Origin: an uncultured Bacilli bacterium
GTDB taxonomy: Bacteria; Bacillota_I; Bacilli_A; ML615J-28; CAG-313
Direction: 5' to 3'
Assembly: GCA_947591495.1 (NCBI GenBank)
Contig: CANQDG010000010.1
Span: 1-59,343, forward strand
DNA length: 59,343 nt
Positions 1 to 8,717 of this stretch are shown piece after piece; positions within the stretch are counted from its first letter, which is position 1, and every line of letters starts with the position of its first letter. The notes beneath the pieces are model-generated. The model worked only from the letters and a program-made list of their open reading frames with translations, did no database searches and was not told the DNA's origin. The position numbers were made by a program, and so were the translations under genes.

Positions 1-1
1 T

Positions 2-94
2 AAAGAAGTAATTTTTGAATTAACAAGTGATGGAAAATTAAAACATAAAAGTGGCGATGAATATAATAATTATACATACACTAAAGAAGTATAA
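2..94 (+). CDS. 3' end of an upstream gene (partial, unknown)
   Basis: An open frame enters from the left edge and stops at TAA 92-94, giving about 30 residues rich in Lys, Glu, Asn and Tyr and ending TYTKEV. A good intrinsic terminator lies 15 bases after the stop, which supports it as the true end of a gene. Too little is visible to assign a function. The composition would fit the tail of another extracytoplasmic protein, but that is a guess. Confidence 0.55.
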   Translation, partial: KEVIFELTSDGKLKHKSGDEYNNYTYTKEV

Positions 95-108
95 GTAGTA
101 CTACATGT

Positions 109-142
109 AAAAACATGCAAACAAAGACATTTGCATGTTTTT
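109..142 (+). terminator. Intrinsic terminator of the upstream gene
   Basis: A 13-bp perfect stem (109-121 with 130-142) encloses an 8-base loop, and the 3' arm ends in five T. It separates the leftmost partial gene from the protease-opp operon. Confidence 0.85.
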
Positions 143-164
143 ACCTTGTAATGGTTGAAAAAAT

Positions 165-170
165 TATAAT
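165..170 (+). promoter_or_regulatory. Candidate -10 box of the protease-opp operon
   Basis: TATAAT lies about 35 bases upstream of the protease start, just after the terminator. No good -35 box is seen at 16-18 bases upstream (the best is a poor match around 142-149), so the assignment rests on position and the perfect -10. Confidence 0.45.
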
Positions 171-190
171 ACATTTTAATTAATTTATAC

Positions 191-207
191 AGGAGGTAAA
201 AATGTGA
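191..207 (+). promoter_or_regulatory. RBS with overlapping ATG-TGA start-stop and GTG start
   Basis: AGGAGG (191-196) is followed by ATG at 202-204, which meets TGA at once (205-207). The long reading frame begins with the overlapping GTG at 204-206. Both starts are at workable distances from the Shine-Dalgarno (5 and 7 bases). A ribosome choosing the ATG would make a one-residue product and have to restart, which could damp translation of the giant protease. Confidence 0.6.
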
Positions 208-3200
208 AATTAATTAAGAAAGTTGTTGTTGCGATAAGTATTGCCTTTATTTTATTAGTTGCAAGTTGTGCAAAGAAGGTAATGCCTAGTAGTAGCGACG
301 TTGATAATGATCATCAAAAGTTAGATGTTAATAAGATTTCTGATACTTTAAGAGCTGATTTTTTTGATTCTTTAAACAAAGATTTAGTTAAAAAGGTTTC
401 AGATTTTGAAAAAAATGAAGAAGTGGGTGTTATTATTACTTTATCAAGTGATTCATTAGTAAATGAATTTACTAGTAGTAATTTTAATAAATTTAGTGAC
501 TTCCTTAATTCTAACAAGGCTAAAAAAATAGCTAAGGATATGGAAGATTCACAAAAATCACTTGTTCAAACTTTAGAAAAAAGACATTTAATTAGTTCGA
601 CAAAATATTATTTTTCAAGTATTTTAGATGGTATTTATGTTCGAACAACGTATGATAAAATAGATGATATTATAAAATTATCAGGTATTGAAAGAGTATT
701 TATTTCAAATACCTATGAAAAACCAAATGCTGTACAAAATCCTGTAAGTGTTTATGAAACAGGTATTTTTGATAGCAGTAATGTTGAATATACTGGTAAA
801 GGAACCATTGTGGCTATTCTTGATACTGGTTGTGACTATACGCATACAGCATTTACAACTCATGAAGTTGTTAATCCGCTTTATTCACGGACTGATATTG
901 AAAATAAACTTTCAAAAATGTTAGCAAGTAGCCTTTCAAGTGGCCTTGAAACAAGAGATGTATATTATTCTTCTAAAATTCCTTTTGGTTATGATTATGC
1001 TGATAAAGATCCTGATATAATGCCATATTCAAGTGAACATGGAACCCATGTTGCAGGTATTATTGGCGGATATGATGATCGAATTTGTGGAGTTGCAATT
1101 GACACTCAACTTGCTATTATGAAAGTTTTCTCCGATTATGCTGAAGGTGCTGAAGACGGTGATATTTTAGCAGCGTTAGAAGATGCGGTTAATCTAGGGG
1201 TTGATGCTATTAATATGAGCCTTGGAACATCTTGTGGTTTTACGCGTGAAGAAGATGAAGAATATAAAAGTGAAATTTATGATAATATTGAAAAAGCTGG
1301 TATTAGTTTGATTGCGGCAGCATCAAACGATTATAGTAGTGCTTATGGCTCAGAAGCTGGAAATACTAATAAAGCTTCAAATCCTGATTCTGGAACGGTT
1401 GGTGCACCATCAACATATCATGCGGCCTTATCCGTTGCATCAATTAACGGAAATATGGATAAATATATGCTTGCTAATGGCACGCAAAATGTTTTTTTCC
1501 TTGAAGCTTATAATCAATCGGCTAAAGAATACAATTTTTATGAAATGTTAAATGTTCCAGCTAATCAATCGGTTGTTTATGAATATGTAACAGTTCCTGG
1601 ATATGGACTTAGTGCTAACTATATGGGTATCGATGTTAAAGGTAAAATTGCCTTAGTAAAAAGAGGTGATATTTCCTTTGAAGAAAAAGTTCAATACGCG
1701 GCCGAGGCTGGTGCAATCGCTTGTATTATTTATAATAATGTCTTTGGTGATATTGTTATGACCGTTGGTAATAATGTACAAATTCCGGTTGTATCAATTT
1801 CAAAAGATGATGGTGTTCAACTAGCATCGATTCCAAATGGTCGAATTGAATTTAATATGAATAATTTAGCCGGTCCATTCATGTCTGATTTTTCAAGTTG
1901 GGGACCAACACCTAATCTTGAATTAAAACCTGAAATTACAGCGCATGGCGGTAATATTTTATCTGCTATCCCTGGTGGTGACTATGATAAATTAAGTGGA
2001 ACATCAATGGCTGCTCCTAATATGTGTGGTGTTGCTATTTTAATAAGACAATATGTTAAAGAAAAATTTCCAAATCTTTCTACCGAAGAAATCCGTGATA
2101 TGGTTAATCAATTAGTTACCTCAACAGCGACAATTGCGCTTGATAGAGTTGGTAATCCTTATTCACCAAGAAAACAAGGAGCAGGACTTGCTGACTTAGT
2201 AAAATCCGTAACGACTGGTGGTTATTTAACCGTTGATGGAAAAAATTCTGCTAAAATTGAATTTGGTGATGACAAAAATCGCAGTGGCGTATATGAATTT
2301 GCTTTTAATGTCGTCAATATTTCTAATAAAGCTTTGACATATGATTTATCATCGATTGTTATGACGGAATCTTTATCAACTTCCGATGAAAATTATGTAG
2401 CTGAACTTGGCCATATTCTTGATGGCAAAACCAGTTTTAGTGTGGAAAATGGAAGTCTTGATGGTAATGTTTGTACAGTTGATGCGGGAAAAACGGCCAT
2501 CGTTAAAGTAAAAATTGAACTTTCAAATGATGATAAAATTTATTTAAATCGTTATTTTGAAAATGGTATGTATATCGAAGGATATATTAAATTAAAAGCT
2601 CATGATGATGTAGATTTAAATATCCCATTCCTTGGCTTTTATGGTGATTGGTCAGTTGCGCCAATCTTTGATAAAGATTATTATGAAGTTGAAACGGAAG
2701 CTCATAATAATGCTATTGATGATGATGATAAAATTAAAGCTGATTATTATGCAACTACTCCATTAGGTAAATATTATTATGATTATGTTATTCCTCTTGG
2801 TAGTTATGTTTACGATATGTCAGGTAACTATCAACCAATCCCCGCAACAAGCGAGCATGCGGCCGTATCTTATTATGTTGACTGTATAAGTGGAATATAT
2901 GCGGTATTTGCGGGATTACTAAGAGGCGCTAAAGAATTAGAAATTAAAATTACTAATACAACAACGGGTGAGGTTGTTTGGGAAGAAGTAGAATATAATT
3001 GTTATAAATCTTATTATTCAGGTGCACCGCGACCATACGTGGCTGATATTAATCTTGATGCTGGTGATTATGGTTGGGACAACAATGCTAAATTTGAAGT
3101 AACGATGTCGGCTTTATTAGATTGGGATGACACAAGTTCTAATAAAAATAGCACATATAGTTTTACTTTCTATGTCGATTATGAAGCACCTCGAATTTTA

Positions 3201-6200
3201 GATGCGACATATCGTTCGGAATATGATAAAGCTGAAAAAGAATGGCATTATTATGCTGATTTAACCGTTTATGATAATCATTATGTTCAATCAATTCGTC
3301 CGGTTGTTTTATATACTAATCCAGAATCAAATAGTTTAACTTATACTTCCCTTGTTGAATATCCAATCCCAGTTTATCAAAAAGCCCTTGGAGAAAAGAC
3401 GGTTGTTGAAGTTGAAATTACCGATTATATTGATGTAATTAAAGAGACTGAGTTAGCCGAAGGACTTGCTTTCTATATTGATGACTATGCTATGAATGCT
3501 AATTTCTACTATGTTTCACTTCCTGAACTTGATAGTAATAATTTAGCTTTCACAGTTGATACGCTTACAATTAATAAACATGATACAGTTGATTTACGTG
3601 ATTATGTTAAAGTAAATGGTAAAGATACAATTAATAAAGATTATTTAGGTAACTTAGAATGGTCATCTACTAATGAGAATGTTATTATTGCAGAAGATGG
3701 TATTATTGAAGCAATTAATACTGGTATTTCTACCATTAGTGCTACAAGCAAAGTAACCGGTAAAAAAATATCATTGGTTGTTAGTGTAGTTGATAGTGAT
3801 GAAAACACTAATCCTTCATCTGGTGCTAATGTAGGAATTGAAGCACTAGAATTTACTTCATATGAAACGAAATTTGCTTTCACAAGTGATAATGATTATA
3901 GTGAAATTGGTTCAACTGGATCATTGAATTTCTTTGATGGTAGTCCTGCTATTTCTTGTTATCCATCTGAAAGTGTTAGATTAATTTATAATTTAAAGCC
4001 TTGGAATTTAGATGAAAGTAGATACACGTTAGAATTTGTTTCATCTAACGAAAGAGTTGTAACAGTTGACCAAAATGGTGTACTAGTTGCCATGGATGAA
4101 GGGGTAGCTAGAATATCGCTTAGAATTACTATTGATGGTAAATTATCGACAATGGCTGCTAGATGTACTGTTACGGTCAAGAGTCCATTTATTGTGGAAA
4201 ATCGTATCTTAACCGAATATAAAGGTTTTGGCGGTATTGTTGAGATTCCTGATGATTTAGGTATTATGTATATTGGATCTTTTGCTTTCTGTCATTATAC
4301 AATTGATGATAGTATTGAAATTGAAGATCCTGATGATTTTGATTCGAAAAAGATTCCTTATGGTGATTCAACAATTACAACAGTTATAATCCCTGAAGGA
4401 GTAGAAGAAATTCAAAAATATGCATTTTATAAATGTAGTGCATTAAAAAAGGTTGTTTTACCAACCTCTTGTAAACGCATTTTTGAATATGGTTTTTATG
4501 ATTGTACAAAATTAGAAGAAATCAATTTAGAAAATGTTGTCGTTGTCGCTGAAAGAACTTTTTATAATTGTACAAGTCTTTTAGAAATTAATGCTAGCAA
4601 TCTTAACACAATAGGTAAAGAAGCTTTCTATCGTTGTGCCAACATTCGTTCGATTGATATTCGTGAATTAAAAAGAACGGGCGAAAGAGCATTTGCTGAA
4701 TGTTCAAGACTTACTACTGTTCTTTTTGGTCGCTGGACTAAATTAAGTGAAGGAATGTTTACTAATAGTAAAATTGTTGAAGCAACCATTTATAGTAATA
4801 ATATTCCTGATAATGCTTTTGAAGGATGTAATAAATTAACGAAAGTTGATTTTATGAATGATTTGGTTTATTTAGGTAGTTATGCTTTCCGAAATTGTAC
4901 CTCACTTGCTGAAATCAACTTCCATGGTGGTGTCGAATATATTTCATCTAATATGATTAGTGGTTGTAGTTCTTTGAAAAATTTAACTCTTCCATCATCT
5001 GATGTTGAAATTGCCGATTATGCTTTTGCTAATAGTGGTCTTGAAAAATTAATTTTGGCTCAAAATACTTATTTTACCAAAGTTGGTGGCGCAATTTTAG
5101 CTAATTGTAATAACTTAACACAAATTAATGTTAGTGACTCTAAAAATTATCGCGTTTATAACGAAATGATTTGTTCGAACGATTTAAAGACAATTGTGTT
5201 AGTTATGCCAAGAAATGGCATTACCACTCTTAATGTTCCTGATTCGATTGAAGAAATTGGTGAGGGTGCTTTAAGTGGTCATTTGACATTAACAACTGTG
5301 GTAATTAGCAATTCAAGTAAACTTGCAAAAATTGCAAGTAATGCGTTTGCTGAATGTATTAATTTACAAAGTGTAACCCTTCCAAATAAAGCTTTAACAA
5401 TAGAAGATTATGCTTTCTATTATTGCCAAAAATTAAGTTCAATTAATCTTGAACAAGTTAGTGTGATTGGTCCTTATGCTTTTACTAATACTAATTTACG
5501 TAATATTACAATCGGTGATAATACGCAAGTAAATGAAGGAGCATTCTATCAAACTAATAATATGCTAAATGTTACCCTTGGTGCTAACGTTGAATTAGGA
5601 CTTGGAGCATTTAGAGAAAGTACAGTTGAAACGGTTAATATGTCAACAGGTGGCAATGTGGTAATTGGTCCACAAACTTTCTATTCAGCTAGAAATTTAA
5701 AAACAATTGATTTAACAAAAGCAGTTGGTAAAATTGGTGATATGGCTTTCTACCATTGCCCTAAACTTACCGAAATTGCTTTAGGTAATGTTACCGAAAT
5801 TGGCCTTCGGGCGTTTGCAGATTGCAATAATTTAGCAACCATTGATTTAGGAAATACCCTTGAAAGAATAGGTGAAAGTGCTTTTGCATCTTATGCAACC
5901 GGTTCTGCTCATGGTGCTTTATTTACCGAAATCGTTTTACCTGATACTTTAACATATATTGGTCCAGATGCTTTTTATGATTGTCAATTACTTGAAAGCA
6001 TTAATTTAAATAAGGTGGCTTATGTTGGTGAACAAGCATTTGCTTATTGCACAAGCTTAGCTAATGTTATTCTTGGTGATCAATTGAAAGTGTTAAATGA
6101 TAGTACATTCTTTAGTTGTACATCTTTAAAGAATATCAATCTTGAAAATATTGAAAGAATTAATAATACGGTTTTCTATTTAACTATTATTGAAAATATT

Positions 6201-7628
6201 AATCTTGCTAATTGTCAATATATTGGTCAATCTGCTTTCCATAGTTGTAACGCTTTAACAACTGTTTTAGCACCAGAAGTTGAAGTGCTTGCGGAATCAG
6301 CTTTCCAAGATTGTCCTCTAACAACAATTAGTTTACCAAAATTAGTTGAAGTTAGAGCCCAAGCTTTCTATGATACCCAAATTACTTCATTTGAAGTAAG
6401 TGATACCTTAAAACAAGTTGATTATACAGCTTTTGTTGGTATGAATAATTTAACCGAATTCTTTGCGTATGTTAATGGTGAAAAACAAACAACTGCTACG
6501 CTTAGTAATTTAATTATTGATGACGGTGTGCTTTATACCATTTTACCAAATGGATATTATCAATTAGCTCAATATCCGGTTGCAAAAGAAGATGATACAT
6601 ATCGCGTCATCGATCATACAATTCGAATCGAATATTTTGCGGCTGCATATAATCAATTTTTAACGAAAGTTATCTTACCTATGAGTCTTGAAGCAATTGG
6701 CGATTTTGCCTTCTATGCATCCCCTAATCTAACTGAAGTTGAATTTAATTCGTATTATGCTCCACGATTAGAAGGCACGATGACGTTATATTCAACTATT
6801 AGTGTTGATCGTGATTCATTTGAAGCATTTGATATGATTTATGGTAAAGATTATTATTATTTTGAATCAGAAGTCATTCTTGATTATGCAATTTTACTTT
6901 ATAATAATTTTGTTGATACTTTAGGTAAAAAATTAAAACCATTAACTTATTCATATCCAGAAAATTCAAGTGGTTATGATGGACTTATGTATAGTGTTTA
7001 CTTCCATGATAAATTAGATGATGAGGGAAATCGCATCACAACCGGTCAAACAATGGATAATTATGCTATTAATTTCCTTAAAGCTATGGAAAAAGTTCCG
7101 GATGAAGTTACTATTAATGATAAAAAAACTATTAAAGATGCTCGAACTGCTTATAATGCTTTATTAGCTCATCCTGAACAATTAGAGTATATTCCTAAAG
7201 AATTAATTGATGAAATTCTTGCTAAAGATCAACAATTAAATGTTATGATTGTAACGGATTTAATTAATGGTATTTATTTTGTTGATGCAAGCAAATATTC
7301 TTATGATCGTATTCGTAATGTCTATACTGAGTTTAATAATTTAACAGTTGATGAACAAAACTTAATCACTAATAAAGCTCATTTAGACCAAGCGATGAGT
7401 GAACTTGCAACCAAGATGGGTTGTGAAATTGATTTTACGAAAGAATTTGTTGATTATGACTTAGATATAGAACCAGAAAATCCAGAAGTGAATCCACCAC
7501 AAGCTAAACCTGTAGGTTTAATCATTACATTAGTGGTCGTAGGGGTAGTAGTTGTTGCGACTGCTACAACAGTAACGATAATTTTATTAAAGAAAAGAAC
7601 AGGTAAAAAAGATGAAAAAGACGTATAA
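204..7628 (+). CDS. Giant cell-surface subtilisin-like protease with BspA-type leucine-rich repeats (lipoprotein)
   Basis: 2474 residues. A signal peptide ends in a lipobox (VASC, Cys22), predicting lipid anchoring. Residues about 25-175 look like a protease prodomain. The S8 subtilase catalytic domain (about 180-665) shows Asp207 in DTG, His279 in HGTHVAG and Ser601 in GTSMAAP, with a PA-type insert at about 455-545. An Fn3-like domain of the C5a-peptidase/lactocepin kind follows (about 685-813), then further beta domains, two Big-type Ig domains (about 1113-1196 and 1255-1330) and a long array of BspA-like LRR_5 repeats (about 1333-2185, recurring 'AF..C..L..I.L'). A helical region precedes a membrane segment at about 2436-2463 and a Lys/Arg-rich tail. 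The start is GTG 204, because the ATG at 202 stops immediately. It is inferred to cleave extracellular proteins, feeding the Opp transporter encoded downstream. Anchoring at both ends is unusual. Substrate is unknown. Confidence 0.9.
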   Translation: MKLIKKVVVAISIAFILLVASCAKKVMPSSSDVDNDHQKLDVNKISDTLRADFFDSLNKDLVKKVSDFEKNEEVGVIITLSSDSLVNEFTSSNFNKFSDFLNSNKAKKIAKDMEDSQKSLVQTLEKRHLISSTKYYFSSILDGIYVRTTYDKIDDIIKLSGIERVFISNTYEKPNAVQNPVSVYETGIFDSSNVEYTGKGTIVAILDTGCDYTHTAFTTHEVVNPLYSRTDIENKLSKMLASSLSSGLETRDVYYSSKIPFGYDYADKDPDIMPYSSEHGTHVAGIIGGYDDRICGVAIDTQLAIMKVFSDYAEGAEDGDILAALEDAVNLGVDAINMSLGTSCGFTREEDEEYKSEIYDNIEKAGISLIAAASNDYSSAYGSEAGNTNKASNPDSGTVGAPSTYHAALSVASINGNMDKYMLANGTQNVFFLEAYNQSAKEYNFYEMLNVPANQSVVYEYVTVPGYGLSANYMGIDVKGKIALVKRGDISFEEKVQYAAEAGAIACIIYNNVFGDIVMTVGNNVQIPVVSISKDDGVQLASIPNGRIEFNMNNLAGPFMSDFSSWGPTPNLELKPEITAHGGNILSAIPGGDYDKLSGTSMAAPNMCGVAILIRQYVKEKFPNLSTEEIRDMVNQLVTSTATIALDRVGNPYSPRKQGAGLADLVKSVTTGGYLTVDGKNSAKIEFGDDKNRSGVYEFAFNVVNISNKALTYDLSSIVMTESLSTSDENYVAELGHILDGKTSFSVENGSLDGNVCTVDAGKTAIVKVKIELSNDDKIYLNRYFENGMYIEGYIKLKAHDDVDLNIPFLGFYGDWSVAPIFDKDYYEVETEAHNNAIDDDDKIKADYYATTPLGKYYYDYVIPLGSYVYDMSGNYQPIPATSEHAAVSYYVDCISGIYAVFAGLLRGAKELEIKITNTTTGEVVWEEVEYNCYKSYYSGAPRPYVADINLDAGDYGWDNNAKFEVTMSALLDWDDTSSNKNSTYSFTFYVDYEAPRILDATYRSEYDKAEKEWHYYADLTVYDNHYVQSIRPVVLYTNPESNSLTYTSLVEYPIPVYQKALGEKTVVEVEITDYIDVIKETELAEGLAFYIDDYAMNANFYYVSLPELDSNNLAFTVDTLTINKHDTVDLRDYVKVNGKDTINKDYLGNLEWSSTNENVIIAEDGIIEAINTGISTISATSKVTGKKISLVVSVVDSDENTNPSSGANVGIEALEFTSYETKFAFTSDNDYSEIGSTGSLNFFDGSPAISCYPSESVRLIYNLKPWNLDESRYTLEFVSSNERVVTVDQNGVLVAMDEGVARISLRITIDGKLSTMAARCTVTVKSPFIVENRILTEYKGFGGIVEIPDDLGIMYIGSFAFCHYTIDDSIEIEDPDDFDSKKIPYGDSTITTVIIPEGVEEIQKYAFYKCSALKKVVLPTSCKRIFEYGFYDCTKLEEINLENVVVVAERTFYNCTSLLEINASNLNTIGKEAFYRCANIRSIDIRELKRTGERAFAECSRLTTVLFGRWTKLSEGMFTNSKIVEATIYSNNIPDNAFEGCNKLTKVDFMNDLVYLGSYAFRNCTSLAEINFHGGVEYISSNMISGCSSLKNLTLPSSDVEIADYAFANSGLEKLILAQNTYFTKVGGAILANCNNLTQINVSDSKNYRVYNEMICSNDLKTIVLVMPRNGITTLNVPDSIEEIGEGALSGHLTLTTVVISNSSKLAKIASNAFAECINLQSVTLPNKALTIEDYAFYYCQKLSSINLEQVSVIGPYAFTNTNLRNITIGDNTQVNEGAFYQTNNMLNVTLGANVELGLGAFRESTVETVNMSTGGNVVIGPQTFYSARNLKTIDLTKAVGKIGDMAFYHCPKLTEIALGNVTEIGLRAFADCNNLATIDLGNTLERIGESAFASYATGSAHGALFTEIVLPDTLTYIGPDAFYDCQLLESINLNKVAYVGEQAFAYCTSLANVILGDQLKVLNDSTFFSCTSLKNINLENIERINNTVFYLTIIENINLANCQYIGQSAFHSCNALTTVLAPEVEVLAESAFQDCPLTTISLPKLVEVRAQAFYDTQITSFEVSDTLKQVDYTAFVGMNNLTEFFAYVNGEKQTTATLSNLIIDDGVLYTILPNGYYQLAQYPVAKEDDTYRVIDHTIRIEYFAAAYNQFLTKVILPMSLEAIGDFAFYASPNLTEVEFNSYYAPRLEGTMTLYSTISVDRDSFEAFDMIYGKDYYYFESEVILDYAILLYNNFVDTLGKKLKPLTYSYPENSSGYDGLMYSVYFHDKLDDEGNRITTGQTMDNYAINFLKAMEKVPDEVTINDKKTIKDARTAYNALLAHPEQLEYIPKELIDEILAKDQQLNVMIVTDLINGIYFVDASKYSYDRIRNVYTEFNNLTVDEQNLITNKAHLDQAMSELATKMGCEIDFTKEFVDYDLDIEPENPEVNPPQAKPVGLIITLVVVGVVVVATATTVTIILLKKRTGKKDEKDV

Positions 7629-8709
7629 AATTTCTCTTTTGTTTTTTGCTTTACTATTAGTATGCCTGCTTAGTTCTTGTAAACGTAATATTGATGATTA
7701 TGCTGGTAAAGGTTTTAATAGTTTAGTTACTTTTGATTTTAATGGTGGTTTTATGGATAATGGTGTTACTAATATTAGTGATCATATTAAATATGCCTAT
7801 AAACCTCATTCTAAAATTGTTGATCCAACGACTTTACCACGTTATAGTATTAATAAAGAAGGATATAATTTTGTTGGCTGGTATATTGATCAAGATTATT
7901 CCGCAAAATGGAATTTTGAAACTGATTCAATCGGTGATGAAGCAATTACGCTATATGCTAAATGGGAAAAAACCCTTAAATATTCGTATATGTTAAGAAG
8001 AATTGATGAAAATGGTAAAATAATTGATTTATACGAATATACAGTTGATGCAGGTAGTCCTTTTAATGACTATTTAAATAAAGCTAAAATTGCCGATTAT
8101 ACGGTTATTGGCTTTTACGATGAAGATGGTAAACCTTGGGATAATAATTTTAAACATCCAGGTGGTAATGCCGATTTATGTATTTATGTATATGCTCATT
8201 ATATTGAAGGAGAATATACTTTAGTTTCTTCTTATAACGAATTAGTAAACGCAGATGGCAATATTTATTTGTTAAATGATATTGATTGTGAAGGTCAAGT
8301 TTTAAATTTTGGTGATTTTGAAAATATTTTAGATGGTAATAATTATACAATTAGTAATTTTGTGGTAAATGCCCCTAATGGCCTTAATCCACAATATGGT
8401 ATTTTTAGAAAATTACAAGATGGTGCAACTATTAATAATGTTAATTTTACAAATGTCACAATTAATTCACCAAGTGGCATCAAAGCCTCTTTAAAAATGG
8501 CGCCGCTTGCAGGATCAAGTGAAGGAAAGGTTGTAATTAACAATGTTTCGGTTAGTGGTAAAATCGTTATTGATAGTGAATTGCACTTTAACGATAGCGA
8601 ATATGAAATAGAAATAAAATTAAACCAAGCTGTTTTTGATTTATCAAATATAGATTTAAAAGTTGATAATTTTAGATCTGATTTTGTTTTAGAAGATAGT
8701 AGAAAGTAG
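7612..8709 (+). CDS. B-repeat lipoprotein of the protease-opp operon
   Basis: 365 residues; its start overlaps the end of the protease gene by 17 bases, so translation is probably coupled. A signal peptide ends in LSSC (Cys23), predicting a lipoprotein. Residues about 35-125 form an InlB-type B-repeat (Listeria-Bacteroides repeat: FDFNGG at the start, FVGWY in the middle, LYAKW at the end). The rest has short turns such as NNVNFTNVTI that resemble beta-helix or GLUG-like repeats. No catalytic motif is seen. Its position between protease and transporter suggests a surface adhesin or accessory protein, but this is inference. Confidence 0.75.
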   Translation: MKKTYKISLLFFALLLVCLLSSCKRNIDDYAGKGFNSLVTFDFNGGFMDNGVTNISDHIKYAYKPHSKIVDPTTLPRYSINKEGYNFVGWYIDQDYSAKWNFETDSIGDEAITLYAKWEKTLKYSYMLRRIDENGKIIDLYEYTVDAGSPFNDYLNKAKIADYTVIGFYDEDGKPWDNNFKHPGGNADLCIYVYAHYIEGEYTLVSSYNELVNADGNIYLLNDIDCEGQVLNFGDFENILDGNNYTISNFVVNAPNGLNPQYGIFRKLQDGATINNVNFTNVTINSPSGIKASLKMAPLAGSSEGKVVINNVSVSGKIVIDSELHFNDSEYEIEIKLNQAVFDLSNIDLKVDNFRSDFVLEDSRK

Positions 8710-8717
8710 AGGTAAAT

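Noticed and set aside
202-207. ATG at 202 as start of the protease
   Set aside because: It is followed directly by TGA in its frame; only GTG 204 opens the long frame with the signal peptide.
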